Of a stretch of DNA of 14,246 nucleotides, positions 7,488-14,246 are shown piece after piece. How positions within the stretch are numbered: position 1 is the first letter of the stretch; each line of letters begins with the position of its first letter. The notes below the pieces were generated by a model, which had not been told where the DNA came from, did not search any database, and saw only the letters and a list, made by a program, of their open reading frames with translations. Made by a program: the position numbers and the translations under genes. The stretch comes from Pseudomonadota bacterium (GTDB lineage Bacteria > Pseudomonadota > Gammaproteobacteria > Pseudomonadales > Pseudohongiellaceae): positions 1 to 14,246 of the forward strand of contig JADFOC010000014.1 of the NCBI GenBank assembly GCA_022563075.1, read 5' to 3'.

Positions 7488-8927
7488 CTACAACAATGGT
7501 CTATTATCCAATATCTGTAGTAGTTTCTCATGAATGCCACCGAATTCACCATTACTCATAATCACAATATGATCGCCAGCCCGGCTATTTTCTTCCAGAA
7601 AACTCACAATTTCATCCACTTCAGAAAACGCATAACCTGGCGCTTTACTGTTCGCGATCAGGGCATTGAAGTCGAGCTGGGATTTTTCCGGCTTCTGCCA
7701 CACCACCATATCGGCAGACTGACACGCCTCCACCAACTGCGTTTGATGGATGCCTAGCTTCATGGTGTTTGATCTAGGTTCTATCACGGCAATCAGACGC
7801 GATTGACCGGCTTCGTGGCGAAGTTTGGCCGCCATGCCTTGTAGCGTGGTGGCGATTGCTGTTGGATGATGGGCAAAATCATCATAGACGCTTATGCCTT
7901 CGATAGTACCCAACAGTTCCAATCGCCGTTTAACCCCCTTGAACCGCATGAGTGCTGTACCCGCGGTTGCCACATCGACTCCAACATGGTGGGCTGCGAT
8001 GATCGCCGCCAACCCATTCTTGATGTTGTGCATCCCGGTCATGTCCCAGCTTACGGTGGAGCGATGCATGACTTCACCGGTTGAACCTTGACCATATTTG
8101 GTTAACTCAAATTCACTGCCCTGCTCATTGAGCAGGCTCGCATTCCAGAAAACACCACCATTCGCGGCTAATTTCTTACAGACTTCCTCTGGAATTGCGA
8201 TGCCGTATTGCTGCCGCTTGGTCCAGCAGCCCATACGCAGCACTATTTCGATAGTGGCTTCGCCATGCGGGAAAATTATCAGACCATTACCGGGAACCGT
8301 ACGCACCAGGTGATGAAACTGCCTTTCTATGGCTTCGAGGTTATCGAATATATCGGCGTGATCGAACTCCAGATTGTTCAAGATGGCGGTACGTGGTGCG
8401 TAGTGGATAAACTTGGAACGCTTATCAAAAAAGGCACTGTCATATTCATCAGCCTCCACCACGAACAAGGCCGAGTCGCCCAGGCTGGCCGAACTCGGTA
8501 AATCCTTGGTGACACCGCCTATGAGATACCCGGGTTTCATCCCGGCGCATTCGAGAATCCAGGCCAACATGGCACTGGTGGTAGTCTTGCCGTGGGTACC
8601 AGCGACCCCTAACACCCACTTATCCTGCAGCACATATTGCGCCAGCCACTGGGGGCCAGAGGTGTAATTCAAACCTTCATTCAATACATATTCCACGGCA
8701 GCATTACCGCGAGACAATGCGTTGCCAATGAGCACCAGATCGGGTCGGGGACGCAGATGCTCGGCGTGGAACCCTTCCAGTAGGTCGATACCTTGCTCTT
8801 GCAGCTGTGTACTCATGGGCGGATAGACATTGGCGTCGCTGCCACTCACACGATGCCCAAGCTGCCTGGCCAACACTGCCAAGCTACCCATAAAGGTGCC
8901 ACAAATACCCAAGATGTGAATGTGCAT
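7488..8927 (-). CDS. mpl: UDP-N-acetylmuramate:L-alanyl-gamma-D-glutamyl-meso-diaminopimelate ligase
   Basis: Cytoplasmic ATP-dependent Mur-family ligase that joins the recycled murein tripeptide to UDP-MurNAc, returning it to peptidoglycan synthesis. The 479-aa length is close to E. coli Mpl (about 457). Visible motifs: the MHIHILGICGTFMG nucleotide-binding N-terminus, the P-loop GTHGKTTT at 110-117, NNLEFDHADIF at 184-194 (Mur-ligase middle domain), MHNIKNGLAAI at 299-309, YDDFAHHPTAI at 348-358, EPRSNTMKLG at 383-392, and the Mpl-type end MSNGEFGGIH at 457-466. These separate it from MurC. ATG at 8927 is 18 bases inside a plausible extended -10 transcript. It is the first gene of the minus-strand run down to 4896 and is divergent from the TIGR02444 gene. 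Confidence 0.97.
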   Translation of the reverse strand: MHIHILGICGTFMGSLAVLARQLGHRVSGSDANVYPPMSTQLQEQGIDLLEGFHAEHLRPRPDLVLIGNALSRGNAAVEYVLNEGLNYTSGPQWLAQYVLQDKWVLGVAGTHGKTTTSAMLAWILECAGMKPGYLIGGVTKDLPSSASLGDSALFVVEADEYDSAFFDKRSKFIHYAPRTAILNNLEFDHADIFDNLEAIERQFHHLVRTVPGNGLIIFPHGEATIEIVLRMGCWTKRQQYGIAIPEEVCKKLAANGGVFWNASLLNEQGSEFELTKYGQGSTGEVMHRSTVSWDMTGMHNIKNGLAAIIAAHHVGVDVATAGTALMRFKGVKRRLELLGTIEGISVYDDFAHHPTAIATTLQGMAAKLRHEAGQSRLIAVIEPRSNTMKLGIHQTQLVEACQSADMVVWQKPEKSQLDFNALIANSKAPGYAFSEVDEIVSFLEENSRAGDHIVIMSNGEFGGIHEKLLQILDNRPLL

Positions 8928-8967
8928 CGTTGGTGCTGACCCCCAATCTGACCATCAATCCAAGGTG

Positions 8968-8976
8968 TTTATAGCA
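8968..8976 (-). promoter_or_regulatory. Candidate extended -10 promoter for mpl
   Basis: On the minus strand TGC directly precedes TATAAA, an extended -10 form, 41 bp upstream of the mpl ATG in the 95-bp divergent region. No good -35 is found at 16-18 bp spacing. Recognised by eye only. Confidence 0.3.
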
Positions 8977-9022
8977 CAAAACTCCGGTAGCATTGGAGTA
9001 TTCAAGGAAGCGGAAAGCATTA

Positions 9023-9538
9023 ATGTCAACCCAATCACAGGATTTCTGGAATTTTTCTATGGAGCTGTATGCCAAAAAAGGGGTGGCGGATGCCTGCCTG
9101 GATTTACAAGACGGCTTTGGGATTGACGTGAATCTATTACTGTTTTGTTTCTGGCATGGATGCCACTACGGTATTTTCGACCAAGCCACCCTTGAACAAG
9201 CCCTGGAATTTTCGGCTATCTGGAAGCGGGAAGTAGTACAGCCTCTAAGAAATATCCGTAACTGGATGAAGGGGAGAGAACTGGAATTCAATGCCGGCCA
9301 ATCAACTCAATTTAACACGCTCAGGGAGCGAATTAAATTTGATGAATTAGCCGCGGAGAAATATCAACAAGAAACTCTGGAACTGCTGGCGGCGAAGGCA
9401 GCCGCCTCGAGCCTTACGCCAACACCGCCTGATGCGGCGATCGAAAACGTCAAATGCCTGTTGGCGGCGATCTCAGTAGAGATGCGTGAGCCTCTCACAG
9501 CGAAACTGGCGGTAATATCAAGCGCAATCGAAGCTTGA
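9023..9538 (+). CDS. TIGR02444 family (DUF2390) protein
   Basis: A 171-aa protein of the uncharacterised TIGR02444/DUF2390 family found in Proteobacteria. The family core is at residues 7-80: DFWNFSMELYAKKGV, then ACLDLQDGFGIDVNLLLFCFW (24-44), then helices with WKREVVQPLRNIR (67-79). The rest is predicted helical, with an alanine- and proline-rich hinge at about 124-138. There is no signal peptide or membrane helix. ATG at 9023 is chosen because the family match begins seven residues later and GGAAA lies just upstream. A longer frame from TTG at 8993 adds ten unconserved residues. It is divergently transcribed from mpl. Function is unknown for the family. Confidence 0.88.
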   Translation: MSTQSQDFWNFSMELYAKKGVADACLDLQDGFGIDVNLLLFCFWHGCHYGIFDQATLEQALEFSAIWKREVVQPLRNIRNWMKGRELEFNAGQSTQFNTLRERIKFDELAAEKYQQETLELLAAKAAASSLTPTPPDAAIENVKCLLAAISVEMREPLTAKLAVISSAIEA

Positions 9539-9588
9539 TAGCCGGAATAATCTGAACCTTGACCAGTCCATGATGGATCGGCGGCTCT

Positions 9589-9822
9589 CTATTCGCTAAC
9601 TTGCTCACTATTGTCTGCGCCAACGGCAGATTGAGCACGCCGGGATAAGAATATCGCAGAAATGGCAAATGCAAAGGCGCCACCAAGCCAGAGAAATCCA
9701 TTCAGCATCGCTCTGTCACTGTCACCGGTAAAAGCAAACACAGCAAGTAACAGCCATATGAACGAAATAATCCAGCAAAGAGATTTAGAGTATTTGGCAA
9801 AGCCTGAACTTTTTGAACCCAT
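9589..9822 (-). CDS. Small two-helix membrane protein, hypothetical
   Basis: A 77-aa protein with two hydrophobic helices (about 14-31 and 41-60), separated by a short loop FTGDSDRAM, and a polar tail. ATG at 9822 has TGAGG five bases upstream, a strong site. A longer frame to 9876 adds 18 residues and is not needed. No family is recognised and no catalytic motif is visible. It is convergent with the TIGR02444 gene (50 bp between stops) and lies 223 bp downstream of the M20 peptidase stop, across a region rich in inverted arms, so it probably has its own promoter. Confidence 0.7.
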   Translation of the reverse strand: MGSKSSGFAKYSKSLCWIISFIWLLLAVFAFTGDSDRAMLNGFLWLGGAFAFAISAIFLSRRAQSAVGADNSEQVSE

Positions 9823-9941
9823 GAAGTCCTCACAGCAGTCTATTGTTGTGATGATTGTTGTCCATAACACTGTCACTGACTAGTGGACCAGTCAACCCTC
9901 TACTCTTTATTTCGCCAATCAGCTCACAGTATTTACCCAAA

Positions 9942-9994
9942 AAGCTAAATAAGAGCTTAATTACGGTGCTTTAAGCCATATTGCGGTAGCTTAA
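9942..9994. repeat. Cluster of alternating inverted arms, possible terminator or switch
   Basis: Four short arms alternate in orientation: AAGCT (9942-9946), AGCTTAA (9954-9960), TTAAGC (9971-9976), GCTTAA (9989-9994). Neighbouring arms can pair, giving mutually exclusive hairpins with loops of roughly 7-12 nt. On the minus strand the arm pair nearest 9942 is followed by a T-run, which would fit a weak terminator for the M20 gene about 90 bp upstream. Stems are only 5-6 bp and AT-rich. Confidence 0.35.
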
Positions 9995-10045
9995 AATGTG
10001 AGTATCGGCTCCCTCTGACAGCGGACTTCAGCACATCAGTACCCG

Positions 10046-11443
10046 TTACTTAACCGCCGCGAGCGCGATCACCACGTCCCAATTGAAGCGGACGAAGCGA
10101 TGTAGCTCACTGATCAGAATTCTCTCCTGATCGCTGTGAGCACCGTAACCCAGCGCCGCATCTTCTCGATCGATAGCCGGGCCAATGCCATAGCACTGAA
10201 TACCTTTATTTCGAAGATAAGCCATGTCAGTGGCTCCGGTACTCATGGTTGGAAGCGTAATAACACCATAGTGTTTGTTAACATTGGCTTCGATCACTGC
10301 AAATGCGACCGTGGTGAGACTGGCCTGACCCGGTGGCCGGGTATTGCGTTCGCCGAGACTGACATCGATGGCTGGGTCGTTGATTATGCGACGAATCTCT
10401 TCGAGAAACTGGGGGATGTTTTCGTCGGGTAGGGCTCGAAAATCCACGCTCGCATGTGCCTGTGAAGGAATCACATTGATACGATAGCCCGCATCGAAAA
10501 TATTCGGGGAAAGCGATGAGCGCAACATCGATGCATGACGCGGTTCGTTTGCCAGAAAATACTCATCCGATTCAGCGGCCTTTGCCGGATCCAATATATT
10601 GAGATAGCGCTCAGCCGCAGCGGCAGGCGAAATCGATGCCAGGCGCTCGAAATAAGCGGCAGTGGTTTCGTTAAGCCTGACCGGGGTGCGCCAATCGGCG
10701 ATAGCGGCTACCGCCTTCGCCAGACGGACAACCGAGTTCGTCTGTAATGGTACCGAACCATGTCCTGCTACTCCGGTAGCCACTAATTCAACTCGGTAGG
10801 GTATTTTTTCGACTGTCTGTACACCGGCGTATTGCACTTCACGGTTCACCCGTACCACGCCACCGCCTTCGGCCAGACAAAATTCGGCATCGATCTTGTC
10901 GAAGTGATTATTCACCATGAATTCTATGCCGTATTGGGTCGAGCCTTCTTCGCCTGACTCTGCCAGGAATATCACATCACGCTCGAGTGAAATATTCTGC
11001 CGTTTCAATTCCAGCATCACCATCAGGGCGGCGGTGAGGTTATCTTTATCATCCACCGCACCGCGGCCGTAGACATAACCGTCATCAACCGTGGCACTGA
11101 AGGGTGGGAAGGTCCATTTGTCGGGATCGACGTTGACCACATCAGTATGTGCCATCAACAGCAGGGGCCGCTTATCACCGTTGCCTTCAAGCCTGGCCAA
11201 TACGTTGGGCCGTTCCGCGTCGAGGCCCAGCATTTCCACTGCAATACCCTCTGCGGCTAACACCTCTCTCAGGTATTCCGCAGCCGGTAACTCGCGACCT
11301 GGCGGATCGCTGGTATCGAATTGCAGCAACGCCCGAAAATGTTCGAGGGTTTCGACCTCGACCTGGGACCAGTCAGGTTGCCCGTTCTGGGCCAGCACCG
11401 ACGCTGTCAGGAGCAACGTGATAAAACCAATGAATTGGCGCAT
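10046..11443 (-). CDS. Exported M20-family zinc peptidase
   Basis: A 465-aa di-zinc peptidase of the M20/ArgE/CPG2 group, which removes amino acids from peptides or N-acyl amino acids. A signal peptide covers about 1-18 (LLLTASVLA), predicting the periplasm. Metal-site residues by motif: His99 and catalytic Asp101 in MAHTDVV; Asp131 in GRGAVDDKDN; Glu165 (general base) and Glu166 (ligand) in ESGEEGS; Glu192 in AEGGG; His437 in GAHSDQE. The dimerisation/lid domain spans about 207-335, with His228 in AGHGSVP. The C-terminal block STGATDMAYLR (401-411) is also typical. ATG at 11443 has AAGGAG about 10 nt upstream. It has 124 bp to the rhlE stop upstream and is probably transcribed alone. The exact substrate is unknown. 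Confidence 0.94.
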   Translation of the reverse strand: MRQFIGFITLLLTASVLAQNGQPDWSQVEVETLEHFRALLQFDTSDPPGRELPAAEYLREVLAAEGIAVEMLGLDAERPNVLARLEGNGDKRPLLLMAHTDVVNVDPDKWTFPPFSATVDDGYVYGRGAVDDKDNLTAALMVMLELKRQNISLERDVIFLAESGEEGSTQYGIEFMVNNHFDKIDAEFCLAEGGGVVRVNREVQYAGVQTVEKIPYRVELVATGVAGHGSVPLQTNSVVRLAKAVAAIADWRTPVRLNETTAAYFERLASISPAAAAERYLNILDPAKAAESDEYFLANEPRHASMLRSSLSPNIFDAGYRINVIPSQAHASVDFRALPDENIPQFLEEIRRIINDPAIDVSLGERNTRPPGQASLTTVAFAVIEANVNKHYGVITLPTMSTGATDMAYLRNKGIQCYGIGPAIDREDAALGYGAHSDQERILISELHRFVRFNWDVVIALAAVK

Positions 11444-11567
11444 AAGCTCAAATCTCCTTGCTTTGTGATGAGTCTCAAAACGAGGAGACAGGTTAATGCT
11501 TTTTTCAGACCAATTGAACTAAAACGCAGTGAATTGGGCGACAACTAACACCAGTAACAACAAACGC

Positions 11568-12875
11568 TTAGCCGTTGGCGGCAATATCCGATGGTGATGA
11601 TCTCCATGTATTACCGTTTGAGTGTCTCTTGCCGGTATTCACTCGAGACTTGCGCCGCCGGCGATTGGGTTGACGCGAGTCAACTGTGTTCTGCGCCGGC
11701 CTGACGTTATTGCCCGAATCGTGTGTGGATTGCTCGCGGCCTGGCTTGCTCAGGTCGAAAACTTCGGTGTCACCGCGCTCGATTGAGCGCTTGATCAGAC
11801 GCTCGATGTCGCGCAGTTGTTTTCTCTCTTCACTGCTCACTAGCGAAATGGCCAGGCCACGAGCGCCAGCGCGACCGGTGCGGCCGATGCGATGAATATA
11901 GTCTTCGGGAACATGCGGTAGATCGAAGTTAACAACGGTGGCTAATTGATTGATATCGATGCCACGAGCGGCGATATCTGTTGCCACCAGAACTTGCACT
12001 TTGTTTTGTTTGAATCCTTCCAACGCTTTGGTTCTTTGTGCCTGGGATTTGTTGCCGTGAATCGCTGCCGAGGAAATACCGTCTCGATTGAGTCGTTTCG
12101 TCAGGTTGTTGGCGCCATGCTTGGTGCGAGTAAAAACCAGAGTCTGATCAGTATCTGCTCGCAGCAACTGGCTCAACAAGTTAGCCTTGTCCGCTTTTTC
12201 TACATGAAATAGTTTTTGTGAAATTGCCTCCACCGTGGAGTTACGAGGTGACACGTCAATTTCTATAGGATTTCGACATATTGTTTTCGCCAGCTGACGA
12301 ATGTCATTGGAGAACGTCGCCGAGAACATCAGGTTCTGTCGTTGTTTCGGTAGCAGCGCCAGAATTTTCCGAATGTCTCGAATAAATCCCATATCCAGCA
12401 TGCGGTCGGCTTCATCCAGGATCAGAATTTCGATGTCATCGAAGCGCACAGATTTTTGTTGATACAGGTCCAGCAAGCGTCCAGGTGTGGCCACCAGAAT
12501 ATCCAGCCCCCGTCTCAAGATGCGTTTCTGTGGATTTATGTTGACGCCGCCGAACACCACGCCGCATCGCAGATTTTCATGGGTGCCGTAGGTATCGATG
12601 CTGGCCTTGATCTGAGCAGCCAACTCACGTGTCGGCGTCAGTACCAAGGCCCTGACCGTATCCGCCTTGGTATTTGTCTTACCACCTAGTAATTGCAATA
12701 AAGGCAGGGTAAAGCCGGCGGTTTTACCGGTACCAGTTTGTGCGGCGGCCATGACGTCCTTACCGCTTAAAATGACAGGAATCGCACGCTCCTGAATGGG
12801 TGTTGCTTTGGTGTAGCCTGATTCGCGCACGGCGCGCAACAGGGAGTCGGTTAAACCGAGAGTACTAAAAGTCAT
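11568..12875 (-). CDS. rhlE: ATP-dependent RNA helicase, RhlE type
   Basis: A 435-aa DEAD-box RNA helicase that remodels RNA, acting in ribosome assembly and RNA turnover. Motifs in order: F at position 3 and Gln28 of the Q motif in [10 protein letters not shown]; motif I AQTGTGKT (45-52); PTRELA (81-86); TPGR (130-133); DEAD (154-157); SAT (185-187); the LVFTRTK region (246-252); DIAARGID (300-307); HRIGRTGR (328-335). A basic disordered tail, including RRRRKSR, follows from about 380; such tails bind RNA. The N-terminus and motif style match RhlE rather than SrmB, DbpA or CsdA. The start is ATG at 12875, preceded by AAGAGA about 7 nt upstream, and matches family N-termini. An ATG at 12899 would add eight residues and lacks a ribosome-binding site. 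Confidence 0.93.
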   Translation of the reverse strand: MTFSTLGLTDSLLRAVRESGYTKATPIQERAIPVILSGKDVMAAAQTGTGKTAGFTLPLLQLLGGKTNTKADTVRALVLTPTRELAAQIKASIDTYGTHENLRCGVVFGGVNINPQKRILRRGLDILVATPGRLLDLYQQKSVRFDDIEILILDEADRMLDMGFIRDIRKILALLPKQRQNLMFSATFSNDIRQLAKTICRNPIEIDVSPRNSTVEAISQKLFHVEKADKANLLSQLLRADTDQTLVFTRTKHGANNLTKRLNRDGISSAAIHGNKSQAQRTKALEGFKQNKVQVLVATDIAARGIDINQLATVVNFDLPHVPEDYIHRIGRTGRAGARGLAISLVSSEERKQLRDIERLIKRSIERGDTEVFDLSKPGREQSTHDSGNNVRPAQNTVDSRQPNRRRRKSRVNTGKRHSNGNTWRSSPSDIAANG

Positions 12876-13542
12876 TCGAGGTCTCTTTGCATAATGCATT
12901 ATTACTGTTGTGAAAAAATTGATAGCCGCACCAAACCCTCAGCGGTAATAGCTGTATTGGGCGCAAGTCTATTTGTGGCGGTGTGGTTCCCGGACTTTAG
13001 CGGCCCGGTTGCACGCGTGTGCACTCGATAAGTAGCTTTTGAAGAATGACGCCGTAATCAACAGCGCCTGGTTCAAGAGTGAAGGTGAAGACTCCTCGGA
13101 GTAGAACGCGAGAGCCTCAAGTGACTGCTGGGTTACTGCAGAAAGATGACCTTATTTACTAAAGATAATGCACCGTCAGTTAATGACTATCGTGTCCATT
13201 GGCTGACGAGGCAGCACTCTAACACAATATTCTCAATAGTATAGTGCTTTTTTCGCGTTACGCTTAGCTTCGGTGCTGCAGAATAAATCCGTATTCGTCT
13301 ATAACAATACGTCGATGAGACTAGAATCAGTCGCTGAGATCTGTTTATTTCCGGATCGCCAAGGGGCACTGCAGAGGGGCCACCTAACCCGAATTGGCCG
13401 TTCGAACTGGTCCACCACTGGTTACATTATTTACCAGGTTAAAAAGCGCTGCCCCAGAAAGGCGGTGTTTCGCCGCATCGTCACGCCAGCGGATTCCGAT
13501 CGGTGTTTAACTCACGATAGCCGAAACTCTCCGCAGCGTGAC
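12876..13542. other. Gene-free 667-bp region upstream of rhlE
   Basis: No convincing gene is seen on either strand. On the minus strand a 60-codon frame (12969-13151, stop TAG) is open between stops but has no ATG or GTG. Short inverted repeats include ACTC/GAGT around CTCG at 13091-13102, GGCCA/TGGCC at 13378-13399, and CTGGT/ACCAG near 13418-13437. TATACT on the minus strand (13238-13243) could be a -10, without a good -35. The stretch could hold a long 5' leader for rhlE, as other DEAD-box helicase mRNAs have, plus the 3' end of the SDR transcript; this is inference. Confidence 0.5.
13213..13253 (+). terminator. Weak terminator-like inverted repeat with T-run
   Basis: AGCACT (13213-13218) and AGTGCT (13243-13248) pair perfectly and are followed by six Ts on the plus strand (13248-13253). 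The loop is long (24 nt) and only two further inner pairs form. No plus-strand gene lies upstream, so what it would terminate is unclear. Confidence 0.2.
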
Positions 13543-14246
13543 CTAATACAAAAAGAAGCCACCATCAATCAGAAAGCTCTCGCCGGTGTGATAACTGCTG
13601 GCATCACTCATCAGGTAAGCCGCAATGCCTTCGAAATCCGACTTATCTCCCCATCGATTTGCGGGAATTCGCGGTAGTATGGCATTAGCAAATTTTTCGT
13701 TTCGGTAGTTCTTCTCGGTCATCGCGGTTTCAATATGGCCCGGCAAGATGGAATTGGCGGTAACACCATGACGCGCATATTCGATGGCCAGGGCCTGCAT
13801 AATTGAGATAACTGCCCCCTTACTGGCGGCATAGGCTGGCTCCTGGTGGTAGGCCTGCGCGATTCCTGCCACGGACGATATGTTGACTATGGAGCCACCG
13901 CCAGACTCCCTCATGGCCGGAATGCAGTGTTTGGTCCCCAGGAACACGCTCTTGGCGTTAACTTCGAAGACCCGGTCCCAACTATCGGCAGAGGTGTTTT
14001 CGATCTCCACTCGCGGGACTATGATCGCCGCGTTGTTAACCAGAATATCCAGCTTGCCGTAACGATCAAGGGTGTCCTGGACTACCTTTTGCCACTCGGC
14101 CTCGCTGGTGACGTCCAGGTGAACGTACACGGCGTCACCGCCTAGCTCCTGGATCTCCGCCTCTACCTGACGTCCCTCGTCGTCGCGTATGTCGCCAACA
14201 ACTACCTTGGCCCCCTCCTGGGCGAATAGCTTGGCTTTCACAGAAC
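13543..14246 (-). CDS. SDR-family NAD(P)-dependent oxidoreductase, 5' end outside window
   Basis: A classical short-chain dehydrogenase/reductase. The visible part (about 234 aa) begins at the end of the glycine-rich cofactor loop: the frame stays open to the edge, with Ser and Val before KAKLFAQEGAKVVV. The GTG at 14241 is therefore internal, and about 15-20 residues with the TGxxxGxG motif are missing. Numbered from that GTG: Asp17 at the end of the second strand suggests NAD(H) preference; then NNAA (69-72), Asn95 in NAKSVF, catalytic Ser123 in NISSVAG, Tyr137 and Lys141 in YAASK, and PGHIETAMT at 167-175. The end, GESFLIDGGFF, is the usual SDR C-terminus. The substrate is not predictable. 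About 670 bp of non-coding sequence follows before rhlE, so it is not in the helicase operon. Confidence 0.92.
   Translation of the reverse strand, partial: SVKAKLFAQEGAKVVVGDIRDDEGRQVEAEIQELGGDAVYVHLDVTSEAEWQKVVQDTLDRYGKLDILVNNAAIIVPRVEIENTSADSWDRVFEVNAKSVFLGTKHCIPAMRESGGGSIVNISSVAGIAQAYHQEPAYAASKGAVISIMQALAIEYARHGVTANSILPGHIETAMTEKNYRNEKFANAILPRIPANRWGDKSDFEGIAAYLMSDASSYHTGESFLIDGGFFLY

Noticed and set aside
11472..11489. GTCTC/GAGAC inverted repeat in the M20 leader
   Set aside because: A 5-bp stem with an 8-nt loop and no T-run; too weak to call an operator or terminator.
13069..13082. GGTTCAAGAGTG resembling a tRNA T-arm
   Set aside because: No flanking stem complementarity and no other tRNA arms.
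13396..13418. tRNA-like T-loop (GTTCGAAC) followed by CCACCA
   Set aside because: The base after the loop is T where C is nearly invariant, too few bases lie between the arm and CCA for an acceptor stem, and no matching 5' acceptor, D-arm or anticodon arm is found upstream.
13273..13677. Plus-strand 134-codon frame
   Set aside because: Its second half is antisense to the SDR gene, it shows no family motif and its composition looks random.
14239..14241. GTG as the start of the SDR gene
   Set aside because: The frame remains open to the window edge and the SDR fold needs the glycine-rich loop just upstream, so this GTG is an internal Val codon.

Overview
The window looks like an ordinary chromosomal segment of a gammaproteobacterium. 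It carries Mpl (murein-peptide recycling), a stand-alone Lon N-terminal-domain protein, a TIGR02444-family protein, an RhlE-type DEAD-box helicase and an ElyC/YdcF (DUF218) membrane protein, a mix typical of that class. Base composition is moderate and I see no transposase, integrase, phage gene, rRNA, tRNA or CRISPR array. The species cannot be named from sequence alone; a marine or aquatic lineage is a guess.

Layout. Positions 1-3918 (minus strand) hold four closely spaced genes, in transcription order: an atypical 1-Cys (Prx5-like) peroxiredoxin, a lipoprotein with PDZ plus M48 metalloprotease domains, a dienelactone-hydrolase-family enzyme, and an SLC13/DASS anion symporter whose C-terminus runs off the left edge. 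A 150-bp divergent region separates them from a plus-strand ydcF-like gene (4069-4899). That gene converges on, and overlaps by 4 bp, a second minus-strand cluster. In transcription order this cluster is mpl, a Lon-substrate-binding-domain gene, a 58-codon small membrane-protein gene that I read directly from the sequence (6522-6698), a secreted S1 serine protease and an AsmA-like membrane-anchored protein (8927 down to 4896). A TIGR02444 gene is divergent from mpl (9023-9538). Next come three separate minus-strand genes: a 77-aa two-helix membrane protein, an exported M20 metallopeptidase, and rhlE. A 667-bp region without a convincing gene lies upstream of rhlE. An SDR oxidoreductase at the right edge has its start outside the window.

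Functional picture. Much of the window concerns the cell envelope and proteolysis: M48 lipoprotein, S1 protease, exported M20 peptidase, Lon-type domain, murein tripeptide ligase, AsmA-like and YdcF-like proteins. The peroxiredoxin-M48-DLH-transporter set and the Mpl-Lon domain-small protein-protease-AsmA-like set are the two likely operons. I found no clear undescribed defence or mobile system. The less explained parts are the 58-aa membrane protein, the gene-free region upstream of rhlE with a start-less 60-codon open frame, and an intergenic cluster of alternating inverted arms at 9942-9994.
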